DNA of 64,000 bases from Neopusillimonas maritima (lineage in GTDB: Bacteria > Pseudomonadota > Gammaproteobacteria > Burkholderiales > Burkholderiaceae_B). A model generated the notes under the pieces. It had not been told where the DNA came from. It saw only the letters and a program-made list of their open reading frames with translations, and did no database searches. The translations under genes were made by a program, and so were the position numbers. Positions 45,715-56,125 of the stretch are shown piece by piece. Position 1 is the first letter of the stretch. Each line of letters begins with the position of its first letter. The stretch is taken from assembly GCF_003576595.1 (NCBI RefSeq), contig NZ_NQOU01000003.1:124001-188000 (forward strand), given 5' to 3'.

Positions 45715-46362
45715 TTAGTGCGACTGGGCACCGGAATCAAGGCTGCGCCACATATACCATGTTGCAACCGTACGCCAGGGTGCCCACGCCTGCGCTACCT
45801 CGCGGGCCTCAAAGCGCGAAACAGGCTCACCACTAAAGTAGTGTAAAGAAATTGCCTTAATCAAACCAGCGTCGTCCAGCGGCAATACGTTGGGTCGCTG
45901 TAAATTGAAAATCAAAAACATTTCAGCCGTCCAGCGTCCGATGCCCCGAATCGTGCACAACGAAGCGATGACCTCTTCATCATCCATCCCGGCCCAGGCG
46001 GCAGGGCGAACTTTCCGTTCAGCAAACCGCACGGCCAAATCGGATACGTACTCCGCCTTACGCCGAGACAACCCGACACTGCGCAATGTATCGAGATCGT
46101 GCTTCAAAACGGCGGCCGGCGAAGGGCGGCGGCCGCATAAGCCCGTGAACCTGCCCCATATACTATCAGCAGCCTTGGTTGACACCTGCTGACTAATGAT
46201 GGCCCGTGCCAATGTCATGAAAGGCGGGAAAGGCGGCTTTAAACTATCACTTTGGTAAGCCGGAATAATTTTACGAAGAATTCGGTCTCGTCGCATTAAT
46301 TGCTTCGATGCCTCATCCCAAAATTCCGGTTTATGTGCAGGGACTTCCAATTGATTGGACAT
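45715..46362 (-). CDS. DNA-3-methyladenine glycosylase II-like (AlkA/HhH-GPD)
   Basis: 215 residues. Excises alkylated bases. Helix-hairpin-helix plus Gly/Pro-rich loop and catalytic Asp are evident in ICTIRGIGRWTAEMFLIF (residues ~133) and LPLDDAGL (~160). It also has ARAIISQQVSTKAADSIW (~52-69, in parts) and GLSRRKAEYVSDLA (~96). Shorter than E. coli AlkA, lacking its N-terminal domain, as in many betaproteobacterial homologues. Lies between cysS and accA on the same strand. Confidence 0.9.
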   Translation of the reverse strand: MSNQLEVPAHKPEFWDEASKQLMRRDRILRKIIPAYQSDSLKPPFPPFMTLARAIISQQVSTKAADSIWGRFTGLCGRRPSPAAVLKHDLDTLRSVGLSRRKAEYVSDLAVRFAERKVRPAAWAGMDDEEVIASLCTIRGIGRWTAEMFLIFNLQRPNVLPLDDAGLIKAISLHYFSGEPVSRFEAREVAQAWAPWRTVATWYMWRSLDSGAQSH

Positions 46363-46383
46363 AAAGTTGTTCAGCTACCTATT

Positions 46384-47832
46384 CTATGCCCGCCGCCACT
46401 GGGTGACACCACCCGGCTTATCCTCAAGCTCAACCCCGGCCTGGCGTAATTGTTCGCGAATCATGTCTGCGCGGGCAAAATCACGCGCCTTTTTAGCTGC
46501 GCTACGTTCCTCAACCAACGCGTCGATGCGCGAATCATCGAACGTTTCGAATGATTCAGACTGGCCAATATAGCGGCTTGCGCAGCGCGAATAAACCGCC
46601 GGATCCACCTGTAACAGCCCCAGAACCGCACCCAACGCCTTCAACAAACCCGCAACGCGCGATGAACCCGTGCGATTCACCTCGCCGGCCAGTTCGAATA
46701 AAACAGCTACCGCACCCGACGTGTTGAAGTCATCGTTCATTGCATCGCGAAAACCCGACACTTCGGGTGCCGACCAATCGATTTCAACGTCTTCCGGCGC
46801 AACATTCAATAGCGTTTGATACAACCGGTCGAGCGCATTTTGGGCATCGCGCAGATTATCGGGGGTGTAATTCTGAATACTACGATAATGATTGCGCACG
46901 ATGAAAAAGCGCAACATTTCAGCTTCGCGCGCATTGGCTTGATACTGCGCAGCACTCTCATGGATAGCGCTGGCCGCGGCGATGGTGTCGCGAATCGTAC
47001 GGAAGTTACCCAGCGACTTCGACATTTTGTCGGCATCCACCATCAACGGACCGCAATGCATCCAGGTATTGGCCAGTTGTGTACCGAAAGCCCCTTCGGA
47101 CTGGGCTATTTCGTTTTCATGGTGCGGAAATTTCAGGTCGGGCCCACCACCGTGAATATCCAGTGGAATTCCCAGCAAAGCGCGACTCATGGCCGAACAC
47201 TCGATGTGCCACCCCGGGCGCCCCAGACCATAGGGCGACGACCACTTCGACTCTTCCGGCTCATCTGGTTTGGCCGACTTCCACAGCACAAAATCAAGCG
47301 GATCCCGTTTATCGGAATCAACGGCAACCCGTTCACCGGCCCGCAAATCATCAAGCGACTTGCCCGACAACTTGCCATACCCTTTAAAGCTTCGTACAGC
47401 GTAATTCACATCGCCACTGTTTGCGCGGTATGCCAAGCCTTTTTCTTCAAGGCGACCGATAATATCGAGCATGGCACCCACGTGCTCCGTCGCCAGAGGC
47501 TCGGAATCGGGTGGCTGCACGCCCAATGCCGCCTCGTCGGCGTGCATGGCATCTATGTAGTAAGACGTCACCTCGCCCAGCCGCTGTCCTGTTTGCACCG
47601 CTTTGCGAATGATCTTGTCGTCGATATCGGTAATATTGCGCACATAATGTACGTCGTAACCTAACACGCGCAGCCAACGTTGAATAACGTCGAAACTAAC
47701 CAGCATGCGGGCGTGCCCCAGATGGCAGTAGTCGTACACGGTCATGCCGCATACATACATGCGGACACGGCCTGGTTCTACAGGTTGGAAAGGCTCTTTA
47801 CGCCGGGAAAGGGTGTTATAAATGTGCAGCAT
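46384..47832 (-). CDS. cysS: cysteinyl-tRNA synthetase
   Basis: 482 residues, class I synthetase. HIGH-type motif [11 protein letters not shown] (~34-44), zinc ligands [10 protein letters not shown] (~25) and [12 protein letters not shown] (~228, Cys) with [10 protein letters not shown] (~257), and KMSKS (~291). The start at 47832 ([15 protein letters not shown]) matches the family. The frame extends 38 codons further upstream, but that stretch has no homology and overlaps the divergent TPR gene leader. Confidence 0.96.
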   Translation of the reverse strand: MLHIYNTLSRRKEPFQPVEPGRVRMYVCGMTVYDYCHLGHARMLVSFDVIQRWLRVLGYDVHYVRNITDIDDKIIRKAVQTGQRLGEVTSYYIDAMHADEAALGVQPPDSEPLATEHVGAMLDIIGRLEEKGLAYRANSGDVNYAVRSFKGYGKLSGKSLDDLRAGERVAVDSDKRDPLDFVLWKSAKPDEPEESKWSSPYGLGRPGWHIECSAMSRALLGIPLDIHGGGPDLKFPHHENEIAQSEGAFGTQLANTWMHCGPLMVDADKMSKSLGNFRTIRDTIAAASAIHESAAQYQANAREAEMLRFFIVRNHYRSIQNYTPDNLRDAQNALDRLYQTLLNVAPEDVEIDWSAPEVSGFRDAMNDDFNTSGAVAVLFELAGEVNRTGSSRVAGLLKALGAVLGLLQVDPAVYSRCASRYIGQSESFETFDDSRIDALVEERSAAKKARDFARADMIREQLRQAGVELEDKPGGVTQWRRA

Positions 47833-47950
47833 CTGCGCTATGGCTCGCGTTTGAGTTTCAAGCAAGGCTAAAATGGCGGTCGATAAGTATAGCAATTCCA
47901 CATGGAACCGGCTTTTGTGGCTGGATACCTTTTTTTCACAGGACACATCA

Positions 47951-48610
47951 GTGCGTCAAATTATTGGTCGAATTTGTTTATCTGTCATTCTGGCACTGCC
48001 CGTATTTGCGGTTCCATCGCAAGCCATCGCCCAAACAACGGACAATGCAGATGAGAAACTTTTTAACGACCCGCCTGCCGCCGATAAGGGCTGGCAGGGG
48101 CTGGCCAACGTCCTCGAAGCGCTCTCACCGGGCGTGGACACCTCGCTACCGCTAACGCCTTCTCAAATTACCGACCGCATTGAACAAATGATTAACCAGG
48201 GGCGAGCGCAAGAAGCATTGGAAATTATCCAGAAACGCAAAGCCCAACGCGCAGAATCGCAAGCGCTGGGCGAAGATGTGCAACTCATGTTTCTTCACGC
48301 GCGGGCCCTGGCTGCCACCGGGCGCGAAAATGAGGCTGAACAAATCTATCGCGACATGACCATCACCTACCCTGAGCTGCCTGAGCCTTGGAATAACCTT
48401 GCTTCAATTTACATTAAGCAAAAACAGCTTGATCGGGCCCAGGACGCGCTCTCAATGGCACTTTCCGCCTTCCCCGAGTACGATTTGGCCCGATACAATT
48501 TAGGCCAGGTGCAGCTTATGCAAGCCTACGAGTCTTTCTCCCAGGCGAGGCAATCAGGTATTGCAGATGCAGCCCAGAAAGCACAAGAAATCCAACGCAT
48601 CCTGGAATAA
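47951..48610 (+). CDS. tetratricopeptide-repeat protein with signal peptide
   Basis: 219 residues starting at a GTG with AGGA eight bases upstream. Signal peptide [28 protein letters not shown] (in parts; residues ~1-28, cleavage near AIA-QTT) indicates periplasmic location. TPR-like helices follow at ~85-205 ([65 protein letters not shown]). No catalytic motif; probable scaffold or envelope-assembly factor. It sits upstream of the peptidyl-prolyl isomerase gene, a neighbourhood conserved in Alcaligenaceae. Confidence 0.82.
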   Translation: MRQIIGRICLSVILALPVFAVPSQAIAQTTDNADEKLFNDPPAADKGWQGLANVLEALSPGVDTSLPLTPSQITDRIEQMINQGRAQEALEIIQKRKAQRAESQALGEDVQLMFLHARALAATGRENEAEQIYRDMTITYPELPEPWNNLASIYIKQKQLDRAQDALSMALSAFPEYDLARYNLGQVQLMQAYESFSQARQSGIADAAQKAQEIQRILE

Positions 48611-48715
48611 GCATCAGTGCCGACATTGGCTTTGGCCAACTGCATCCGCAGGCCCGATTCATTTCCGCATCAAATGACAACCGTCTTTAATCGTTTTTTT
48701 GCCGCTTTCGCCGCC

Positions 48716-49351
48716 ATGACGCAATTTACAAAAAACCTGTTTCGCAACGCTTTCTTTCTTTTGTTCCTAATGGCGTTTGCCACGTTTCTGAGTAGCGCGA
48801 CAGCTGCCAATTCCAATAATCACTCAACACAAGGTGAGTCCATGAGCAACCAACCTCAAGTTCGCATACAAACCAATCACGGTGAAATGCTGATTCAGCT
48901 AAACGCCGAAAAAGCCCCAAAAACCGTTGAAAACTTCCTGACGTACGTACGCGAAGGCTTCTACGACGGCACAGTTTTCCATCGTGTCATCAATAATTTC
49001 ATGATTCAGGGCGGTGGGTTCGAAGCCGGAATGAAACAAAAAGACACTCACGCACCTATTGAAAACGAGGCTGATAATGGCCTGAAAAATAATCGCTACA
49101 CGCTGGCAATGGCGCGTACCAGCGACCCACATTCAGCCACAGCGCAGTTTTTCATCAATGTTTCAGACAACGACTTCCTGAACTTTACCGCCCCTACCAG
49201 CAACGGCTGGGGCTACGCCGTGTTTGGCGAAGTCATCGAAGGTACGGAAGTCGTCGACAAGATTAAAAACGTCAGCACTGGGAACAAAGGCTTCCATCAA
49301 GACGTACCCGTCGAAGATGTCATCATTGAAAAAGCCGTTGTTGTCGAATAA
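48716..49351 (+). CDS. peptidyl-prolyl cis-trans isomerase, cyclophilin type
   Basis: Cyclophilin domain at residues ~45-210 of this version: [31 protein letters not shown] (in parts), [27 protein letters not shown] and [16 protein letters not shown]. Arg, Phe and Gln of the active site are present. Two products are possible. The listed start gives a hydrophobic signal-like N-terminus ([19 protein letters not shown]), hence a periplasmic PpiA type, but has no clear ribosome-binding site. An internal ATG at 48842 with AAGGTGAG upstream would give the 169-residue cytoplasmic PpiB type. Both may be made. Confidence 0.85.
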   Translation: MTQFTKNLFRNAFFLLFLMAFATFLSSATAANSNNHSTQGESMSNQPQVRIQTNHGEMLIQLNAEKAPKTVENFLTYVREGFYDGTVFHRVINNFMIQGGGFEAGMKQKDTHAPIENEADNGLKNNRYTLAMARTSDPHSATAQFFINVSDNDFLNFTAPTSNGWGYAVFGEVIEGTEVVDKIKNVSTGNKGFHQDVPVEDVIIEKAVVVE

Positions 49352-50144
49352 GCTTGAACTAACCGGCACTGTCTGGTTGGCCTCAGATATTCATCTGGGG
49401 CCGGACACACCCAAAACCTGGGCGCAATTTTCCGCCTTTCTTCAGCGCGCCGGCAACGAGGCCGACGCCTTGATTATCGGCGGTGATTTATTCGATGCCT
49501 GGGTCGGTGACGATGTCGCCCTGAACACCCCTTCCGAGTGGCTAGCCAACGTATTGAATCAGTTGGCCGACACCGGCAGAAAAACGCAGTTGTATATTGC
49601 ACGGGGTAACCGCGACTTCCTGATCGGCCGGCAATTGTGTAACCGCATTCACGCAACACTATTGCCTGAGCCGGCCTTTATTCAAACCGATTTTGGACCC
49701 ATTCTTTTCACGCACGGCGATGAGCTTTGCACAGACGACAAGTCTTATCAACGCTTTCGAAGCGTCGTGCGCAACCACACCGTTCAGAAATTATTCTTTT
49801 CGTTGGGTATGCCGTTGCGTGAACGTATCGCGCGCATGGCACGTCAACGCAGCATGCAGGCCAATAAAACGAAACGCGCCGAAATTATGGACGTTAACGC
49901 GGTCGCAGTGAAAGATATGTTCATGAACTACGATATAAAAACATTGGTTCACGGCCACACACACCGCCCGGCTGTTCGCGTATTCGACCTGGGTCAAAGT
50001 GGTGTCCTGCGACATGTGGTTTTACCCGACTGGGACTACGACCACAGCGAAAGCCCCCGAGGAGGCTGGTTGCACATTACAGCCGATACATTGAAGCTGG
50101 TTAGTACAACCAATCACGACTTTCCGATATTCGAGCGCCCCTGA
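49317..50144 (+). CDS. lpxH: UDP-2,3-diacylglucosamine diphosphatase
   Basis: Hydrolyses UDP-2,3-diacylglucosamine to lipid X at the inner membrane in lipid A synthesis. About 275 residues; calcineurin-like metallophosphoesterase: [12 protein letters not shown] (~21-32), [15 protein letters not shown] (~53), [10 protein letters not shown] (~95), [11 protein letters not shown] (~132) and VHGHTHRP (~210). The start overlaps the isomerase gene by 35 bases; TTG at 49338 is an alternative start. The open frame reaching 49224 is excluded as it would cover the isomerase's end. Only one lpxH-type gene is visible in the window. Confidence 0.92.
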   Translation: MSSLKKPLLSNKLELTGTVWLASDIHLGPDTPKTWAQFSAFLQRAGNEADALIIGGDLFDAWVGDDVALNTPSEWLANVLNQLADTGRKTQLYIARGNRDFLIGRQLCNRIHATLLPEPAFIQTDFGPILFTHGDELCTDDKSYQRFRSVVRNHTVQKLFFSLGMPLRERIARMARQRSMQANKTKRAEIMDVNAVAVKDMFMNYDIKTLVHGHTHRPAVRVFDLGQSGVLRHVVLPDWDYDHSESPRGGWLHITADTLKLVSTTNHDFPIFERP

Positions 50145-50171
50145 TATTTATTGGGCGATCAGTTTTATTGA

Positions 50172-51038
50172 TCAGCCACCCAGGCTTAACCAGATCAGAA
50201 CCACAATGCCCAAGGCGATGCGATACCAGGCAAACGGGCGATAGGTGTGTTTGGCGATAAATAACAGCAGCGCTTTAACCAACACCAGCGCGCTAAAGAA
50301 CGCGGCTACGAACCCAATTAAAATTGCACTGGTTTGTTCGCCCGACAACGCCGAACCGTGTCGGTATAAATCGTAAACTGTGGCGCCCAACATGGTTGGA
50401 ACTGCCAGAAAGAACGAAAATTCGGTGGCTGTTTTACGCTCGATACCTGCCAGCATCCCACCGATAATGGTCGCCCCCGAACGCGATGTTCCCGGAACCA
50501 TTGCAATACATTGGGCGCACCCCACCGCCAGCGCCTGCTTCCACGAAATCTCTTCCAGCGCCTGGGTTGAACGACGCTTGTCCGTGCCGCCGTCAGACCG
50601 CGACCCTGAATCAGCAAATTTTGCAAACTGCGGCTTGCGCTCAACCCACAACATAATCAGCCCACCCAGTATCAGGGTGACAACAAAAATACCGGGGTGA
50701 TGAAACAGCATTTTGATGTATTGAATCGCCAGCGCCCCAATAATCGCCGCCGGCAAAAATGCAATGATCAGATTCCGGGCAAACGCTACTTCAGTACGTT
50801 CACGTCGGTAAGTACCCCAGATCAATTGCCAAATACGATGACGAAAAATCCACACGACCGCCAAAATCGAGCCAAACTGGATCACGACTTCGAACACTTT
50901 TGCATCACCTGAATCGAAACCGATCCATTCACCAATTAATAACAAATGCGCCGTGCTGGAAACCGGTATGAATTCGGTAAACCCTTCCACCACCCCCAGA
51001 ATCAAAGCCTTCAGCAGATACCACGTGTGTTCCGTCAT
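50172..51038 (-). CDS. uppP: undecaprenyl-diphosphatase
   Basis: Recycles the undecaprenyl carrier for peptidoglycan; overproduction gives bacitracin resistance (BacA). 288 residues, about eight membrane segments. Family motifs: GVVEGFTEFIPVSSTAHLLL (residues ~16-35) and VPGTSRSGATIIGGMLAG (~181-198). The central loop with SGSRSDGGTDKRRS is polar and longer than in E. coli. Convergent with lpxH, 27 bases apart. Confidence 0.95.
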   Translation of the reverse strand: MTEHTWYLLKALILGVVEGFTEFIPVSSTAHLLLIGEWIGFDSGDAKVFEVVIQFGSILAVVWIFRHRIWQLIWGTYRRERTEVAFARNLIIAFLPAAIIGALAIQYIKMLFHHPGIFVVTLILGGLIMLWVERKPQFAKFADSGSRSDGGTDKRRSTQALEEISWKQALAVGCAQCIAMVPGTSRSGATIIGGMLAGIERKTATEFSFFLAVPTMLGATVYDLYRHGSALSGEQTSAILIGFVAAFFSALVLVKALLLFIAKHTYRPFAWYRIALGIVVLIWLSLGG

Positions 51039-51065
51039 ATGTACGACCTATCTTCCTTCACTACA

Positions 51066-52664
51066 CTACGAAGCCTCGGATACGGCATCGCTATCGGGCA
51101 TAACAGGAGATCGCTCGACCAGAACCGTCGCAATCCGCCGCCCCTCAAGACGCAATACTTTAAAAGTAAACCTGGCATGCGGTCGCTCAAGCTCGCACGC
51201 ATCGCCCGGTGCCGGCAAATGGCCAAAGCGCCCCAATAAGTAACCGGCCAATGTTGAATAACCCTCTTCATCGTTAACCAAACCATCGGTTGCCAGTACT
51301 TGTTCCAGATGGTGAATATCGGCGGCACCATCAACCTTCCAGCGATTCTCATCTTCCTGAATAATATCGGGCGATTCGTCTTCGTCGGGAAATTCACCGG
51401 CAATTGCCTCAAATACATCGATAGGCGTCACCACCCCTTCAATCGTGCCGAACTCGTCGGTAACCAAAACCAATTGCCCCCGCGAACGTTTAAGCGTTTC
51501 CATGAGTCGCAATGCACCAATGGACTCATGCACAATCAGCGGATCACGCAGGCGCGACAACTTTACATTGCCCGACGTCAGAATATCGGTAAGCAATTCT
51601 TTCGCCCGCCCGATACCGATTACCTCATCGAGAGAACCCCGACACACAGGGAAAAAGCTATGCGGCGTTTTAATAATTTGCTGCCGGATATCGTCGGGGG
51701 AATCATCAAGATTGATCCACGACACATCGTTGCGCGGCGTCATGATGGAATGGATATTGCGATCAGCCAGTGTTAATACGCCACTGACCATGTTGCGCTC
51801 TTCCTCACCAAAAACCTGGGCGGCCGCCGGCGCAGCCTTGTCTGTTTGCGGTTGCTCGGGCCCGATTAACGGCTTACGCCCCAGCATGCGCATAATGCCC
51901 TCTGCTGTGCGCTCACGCATGGGCCGGTGCTGCTCTTCTTTTTTTCGATTGCGACGGGCAACCTGGTTCAAGGCTTCAATAAGAACCGAGAACCCGATGG
52001 CCGCATACAAATACCCTTTAGGAACATGAAAGCCGAACCCTTCAATAACCAGGGAGAAACCAATCATGAGCAAAAAGCCCAGGCATAACACCACGACCGT
52101 TGGATGCGCATTTACAAATTTGGTCAGCGGCTTGGAGGCAAACAACATAACCCCAATGGCAAACACCACTGCGACCATCATTACCGACAACTGCTCGACC
52201 ATCCCCACTGCGGTAATGACAGCGTCGATTGAAAAGACGGCGTCCAGAATAATAATTTGAGTAACGATCAGGCCGAAGCTGGCATGCAAGCGTGCGCCGG
52301 ATGCGTGTTGGGCACGGCCCTCAATACGCTCGTGCAGCTCCAGTGTGCCCTTGAACAGCAGAAAAAAGCCGCCCAGAATCAGAATGAGATCGCGGCCGGA
52401 AAAATCAACAGGCCCTAACGAAAACAACGGCTGGGTCAGCTTGATCATCCAGGACATGAGCGTCAGCAAAGCCAGGCGCATGATCAACGCCAAAGACAAA
52501 CCCATGATCCGGGCACGATCTTGCTGATGAGGAGGCAGTTTATCGACCAGAATGGCGATAAAAATCAGGTTATCGATACCCAGAACCACTTCCAGGACGA
52601 TCAAGGTCGCTAACCCGACCCAAGCCGCGGGGTCACCCAGCCAGTCGAAACCAAATGTTTCCAT
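51066..52664 (-). CDS. TerC-family membrane protein with CBS pair and CorC/HlyC C-terminal domain
   Basis: 532 residues in three parts. TerC integral membrane domain ~1-235: LEVVLGIDNLIFIAILVDKLPP with acidic Asn/Asp metal motif and ILDAVFSIDAVITAVGMVEQL. A CBS pair ~300-420: MTPRNDVSWINLDD and VVTPIDVFEAIAGEFPDEDE. CorC_HlyC domain to ~515: WKVDGAADIHHLEQ and RRIATVLVER. Resembles E. coli YegH/YoaE; TerC proteins act in metal (Mn) export. Role here inferred. The final residues lie 27 bases before the uppP start, same strand. Confidence 0.9.
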   Translation of the reverse strand: METFGFDWLGDPAAWVGLATLIVLEVVLGIDNLIFIAILVDKLPPHQQDRARIMGLSLALIMRLALLTLMSWMIKLTQPLFSLGPVDFSGRDLILILGGFFLLFKGTLELHERIEGRAQHASGARLHASFGLIVTQIIILDAVFSIDAVITAVGMVEQLSVMMVAVVFAIGVMLFASKPLTKFVNAHPTVVVLCLGFLLMIGFSLVIEGFGFHVPKGYLYAAIGFSVLIEALNQVARRNRKKEEQHRPMRERTAEGIMRMLGRKPLIGPEQPQTDKAAPAAAQVFGEEERNMVSGVLTLADRNIHSIMTPRNDVSWINLDDSPDDIRQQIIKTPHSFFPVCRGSLDEVIGIGRAKELLTDILTSGNVKLSRLRDPLIVHESIGALRLMETLKRSRGQLVLVTDEFGTIEGVVTPIDVFEAIAGEFPDEDESPDIIQEDENRWKVDGAADIHHLEQVLATDGLVNDEEGYSTLAGYLLGRFGHLPAPGDACELERPHARFTFKVLRLEGRRIATVLVERSPVMPDSDAVSEAS

Positions 52665-52685
52665 TAGTTGCGTCCCCGCATTAAT

Positions 52686-53477
52686 TTACTTGGCATTCAA
52701 ATGTGCCAGCATTTGCGTGAAAATTTTTGGGCTGCCGGCAATAACGCTGCCGGTTTCATACCAGTTTTGCTCACCGTCAAAATCGCCTATCAGACCGCCG
52801 GCCTCCAGAATCATCAGCCCGCCGGCGGCGAGGTCCCAGCGTTTGAGATTCTTGCCGCAAAACCCGTCGATGCGCCCACTGGCCACATAAGCAAGATCAA
52901 GCACCGATGCACCCATACGACGCACGCTGGCGCAGCCCGATAACAGGTTGGCCCAGCGGGAGTCGGGCGACACCCCACCGCCGGAGTCGGGAACATACGC
53001 GCTTAACATGGCATCGTGATAACGCGTTAAGCCCGATACCCGAATGCGACGGTCATTTAAAAATGCACCGCCGCCACGACTGGCGGTAAACAACTCATTT
53101 CGACTGGGGTCGTAAATAACCGCCTGAACGACTTGCCCCTGATGCGCCAAAGCAATTGAAACAGCATAGACCGGGTAACCATGAATAAAATTGCTCGTCC
53201 CGTCGAGGGGGTCGATAATCCATTGATATTCGGGGACTCCGTTAACGGTGTTTCCCGCTTCGTGCAGGCCCGACTCTTCGCACAAGAAACCATGTTCAGG
53301 GTAGGCAGTGCGCAGCAAGTCGATAACGGCCTCCTCAACGCTTTTGTCCACTTCCGTGACATAATCTTTAGGCCCCTTACGTGCCACGTGCAAACGCTCG
53401 AGGTCCAGGCTGGCGCGGTTGATAATTGCGCCGGCGCGGCGTGCCGCCTTAATGGCGGTGTTAAGCATGGGGTGCAT
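52686..53477 (-). CDS. suhB: inositol-1-monophosphatase family protein
   Basis: 263 residues of the Mg2+-dependent phosphatase family. The metal-site motifs are DYVTEVDKSVEEAV (residues ~38), EESGLHEAG (~66), WIIDPLDGTSNFIHGYP (~87-103) and RWDLAAGGLMILEAGG (~217-232). SuhB also takes part in rRNA transcription antitermination in E. coli. Overlap with the divergent trmJ region is none: 86 bases lie between. Full length. Confidence 0.93.
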   Translation of the reverse strand: MHPMLNTAIKAARRAGAIINRASLDLERLHVARKGPKDYVTEVDKSVEEAVIDLLRTAYPEHGFLCEESGLHEAGNTVNGVPEYQWIIDPLDGTSNFIHGYPVYAVSIALAHQGQVVQAVIYDPSRNELFTASRGGGAFLNDRRIRVSGLTRYHDAMLSAYVPDSGGGVSPDSRWANLLSGCASVRRMGASVLDLAYVASGRIDGFCGKNLKRWDLAAGGLMILEAGGLIGDFDGEQNWYETGSVIAGSPKIFTQMLAHLNAK

Positions 53478-53563
53478 AAAATTCCGTTTTTAATAACAAA
53501 TCTGTGTTGGCTACAAGCGCATTTTAGCTGGCTATTTTAAATGACTTCGCTTCTATCACCGAA

Positions 53564-54394
53564 ATGACCATCTTGTTTTCCCGTATACGCTTTATTATGG
53601 TACAGCCCAGCCACCCCGGAAATGTGGGTGCAGCCGCCCGCGCCATTAAAACCATGGGCTTTACCGACCTGTGTCTGGTTAACCCAGAGCACGACAACGT
53701 CACCCGCCACCCCGATGCCATTGCACTGGCCAGCGGCGCAGGTGATGTCCTTGAGCAAGCCTGCCTTGTTCCCAACCTGGAAGCCGCTCTTGCCCCCCTT
53801 ACCATGGCATTTGCCATGACCGCCCGCGAGCGCGTACTGGGGCCACCCGTGTGTGATATTCGCGAAGCCGCTATCTTAAGCCAAAGCCATGTGTCCACCC
53901 ATCCCGAAGGGCGAGTGGGCATTGTATTGGGTACCGAGAGATCAGGCCTGACTAATGAACACATCGCGCAATGTCAGCGCATTTGTCATATTCCCGCGAA
54001 CCCGGCATACAGCTCATTGAATGTTGCCCAAGCGCTGCAATTGGCCGCATGGGAATTACGTTATGCACTCAGCAACATGCCGTGCGCAGCTGAAAAAATT
54101 GATTCGCCTGCGCGCATCAACTATGTTCAAAACGATCATGGCGAAACGCATCCAGCCGACCCTGAAGCAGGCGACGCATTGGCCTCACAAGCCAAAATCA
54201 ACGCATTTCTAAAGCATTGGCAAGAGGCTTTGATTCAAATTCAGTTTCTGAACCCGGCTTATCCAAAAAAGCTGATCCCGCGCATGCATCACCTGTTTGG
54301 TCGGAACCAGATGACCAACGACGAAGTCGATATGATGCGCGGCGTTTGCACAGCAATGGTCAAAGCCGCCAACGGGCAACTGCGAAAAAACTAA
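53564..54394 (+). CDS. trmJ: tRNA (cytidine/uridine-2'-O-)-methyltransferase TrmJ
   Basis: 276 residues, SPOUT-class enzyme that methylates the ribose of position 32 in certain tRNAs. The SAM-knot motifs are FIMVQPSHPGNVGAAARAIKTMGF (~11-34, in parts), GIVLGTERSGLTNEHI (~122-137) and IPANPAYSSLNVAQALQLAAWE (~146-167). The C-terminal helical extension (~170-275) is as in E. coli TrmJ. Divergent from suhB, a pair order often kept in proteobacteria. Confidence 0.93.
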   Translation: MTILFSRIRFIMVQPSHPGNVGAAARAIKTMGFTDLCLVNPEHDNVTRHPDAIALASGAGDVLEQACLVPNLEAALAPLTMAFAMTARERVLGPPVCDIREAAILSQSHVSTHPEGRVGIVLGTERSGLTNEHIAQCQRICHIPANPAYSSLNVAQALQLAAWELRYALSNMPCAAEKIDSPARINYVQNDHGETHPADPEAGDALASQAKINAFLKHWQEALIQIQFLNPAYPKKLIPRMHHLFGRNQMTNDEVDMMRGVCTAMVKAANGQLRKN

Positions 54395-54420
54395 CTCATA
54401 GGCCGAAGCGGCATGTGCAA

Positions 54421-55227
54421 TTACTTAACCGGGCGTGATGGCGGAAGCTCAACGCCCGCATCACGCAACACCTCTTGTGCACGTCTGTTCATATCGTTCT
54501 GCAGATCAAACCAATTACCAGCCTCCGCCCAGGCGCGAACTGTTACCACCATGGCATGGTCGCGATATTCCGTTACCATCACCATCGGGGCCGGATCCTC
54601 GAGCGACAACTCGTGTTGCTTGGCCATGTTAACCAACTCGGCCATCGCGCGGTTGACATCCTCGCCATAAGGAATGAATACCGATGCCTGTGCCCGCCGC
54701 GTTTGATGACGGCTAAGATTTAAAATAGCGCTGCCCCAAATATTGCTGTTGGGCACCATAATAAAAGTACCGTCGTACTGCTTGAAACGGGTCATAAACA
54801 GCCCGACCTCATCAACCATACCATCCACCGTTCCCACAACCGACACAAAGTCACCGGCCCGGAACGGACGCAAAGCCAACAACATGATACCCGCGGCGAT
54901 ATTTTGCAATGTCCCCTGCAACGACAAAGCAATGGCCAAACCCGCCGCACCGAGTACTGCAATAATACTTGCCGTTTGAACGCCTAACCGCGCCAGCACC
55001 GCAACCAATACCACAACGCGAATCGCCCAGATAGTCACGGTGTAGGCAATCGGCACAATGGTCGGGTCGATACGTACTGAACGGGTGGCCAGGCGCCGCA
55101 CAACATTCCCGACCCAACTGGAAATCAGCCAGCCAACAACCAGAATAACCAAGGCGATTACCAAGTCGAACGCCATTGCCGTAAAGCCCGCGGCAACCCA
55201 ATCAATTAGCGTCTGTAAATCGGTCAT
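54421..55227 (-). CDS. mscS: small-conductance mechanosensitive channel (MscS family)
   Basis: 268 residues. Three membrane segments within the first ~130; the pore helix region AAGLAIALSLQGTLQNIAAGIMLLALRPFRAGDFV (~95-129, in parts) carries the Gly/Ala pattern of MscS TM3. The beta domain IFMTRFKQYDGTFIMVPNSNIWGSAI and a C-terminal alpha/beta domain follow. Opens under membrane tension to release solutes on hypo-osmotic shock. Convergent with trmJ. The 184 bases upstream to the liv genes show no recognised element. Confidence 0.92.
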   Translation of the reverse strand: MTDLQTLIDWVAAGFTAMAFDLVIALVILVVGWLISSWVGNVVRRLATRSVRIDPTIVPIAYTVTIWAIRVVVLVAVLARLGVQTASIIAVLGAAGLAIALSLQGTLQNIAAGIMLLALRPFRAGDFVSVVGTVDGMVDEVGLFMTRFKQYDGTFIMVPNSNIWGSAILNLSRHQTRRAQASVFIPYGEDVNRAMAELVNMAKQHELSLEDPAPMVMVTEYRDHAMVVTVRAWAEAGNWFDLQNDMNRRAQEVLRDAGVELPPSRPVK

Positions 55228-55411
55228 AACTTCCTTTACGATAAATTGTTAATCACACTGAAAACGTATCAGCCTATTCGGTCGAACTTATCCACTGAAA
55301 CTGTGGACAACACGATGGAAAACTATTTAACTACATCAAATTATCATTACAGAACAATGATCTGCAAATAGCGCGCACAAATTATCCTATCGTGAAAACA
55401 GCAACGATGCC

Positions 55412-56125
55412 TTAGGCCACCGCCACCAAACGATTGAGCGTTTCAGGTTCATCGAGCAGCGACTGACTGGTTGACTGATACACAATTTGTCCGCGATCCA
55501 GAACAATCGCCTCTTGAGTAAGCCCTAATGCCAAACGGGCGTGCTGTTCCACCACGATCACCGTTAGCCCGGTTTCATGCACCAGCCGCCGAATCACGCC
55601 CAGCAGCTCCTGCACAATAATCGGTGCCAGCCCTTCCATCGGTTCATCGAGCAGCAGCAGGCGCGGATTCACCATCAGCGCGCGTGCGATGGCCAACATC
55701 TGCTGCTCACCTCCGGACAACTGGTTGCCCATATTGGCGCGGCGTTCCTCCAGCCGGGGAAATAATTTATATACCTTGGCCACATCCCATTCGCCCGGAC
55801 GCGCAACAACCGTTAAATGCTCTTCTACGGTTAACGATGGGTACATATGACGCTCTTGCGGCACCCAACCCATACCGGCAGCGGCACGCTGATGCGTGGG
55901 AACACGAGATACATCACGCCCGTCCCAATGAATGAAACCGCTGTGCAATTGCGTTAACCCCAACAAGGTCAGCAACAAAGTGGATTTACCCACCCCGTTT
56001 CGCCCCAACAAAGCCAGGCTGCCACCCTCTTTCAATGAAAAGGAAATATCTTCCAGCACGACGGCTTCGCCATACCCGGCGCAAACGCGGTCAACTGTCA
56101 GGATGTCCTGCGATGTGTTACTCAT
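55412..56125 (-). CDS. LivF-type ABC ATP-binding protein (aromatic-acid locus)
   Basis: 237 residues. Walker A GRNGVGKST (~37-45), WVPQERHMYPSLTVEEHL (~87-104), signature LSGGEQQML (~138), Walker B LLLLDEPMEGLAP (~157), H-loop VIVVEQHARLAL (~192). Last gene of the LIV-type operon 58752-55412; overlaps livG by eight bases. Neighbouring vanAB genes suggest aromatic acid import. This operon has no binding protein of its own. Confidence 0.92.
   Translation of the reverse strand: MSNTSQDILTVDRVCAGYGEAVVLEDISFSLKEGGSLALLGRNGVGKSTLLLTLLGLTQLHSGFIHWDGRDVSRVPTHQRAAAGMGWVPQERHMYPSLTVEEHLTVVARPGEWDVAKVYKLFPRLEERRANMGNQLSGGEQQMLAIARALMVNPRLLLLDEPMEGLAPIIVQELLGVIRRLVHETGLTVIVVEQHARLALGLTQEAIVLDRGQIVYQSTSQSLLDEPETLNRLVAVA

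Noticed and set aside
46816-47664. 282-codon open frame antisense to cysS
   Set aside because: It overlaps cysS almost entirely, has no family features, and is explained by codon bias of the real gene.
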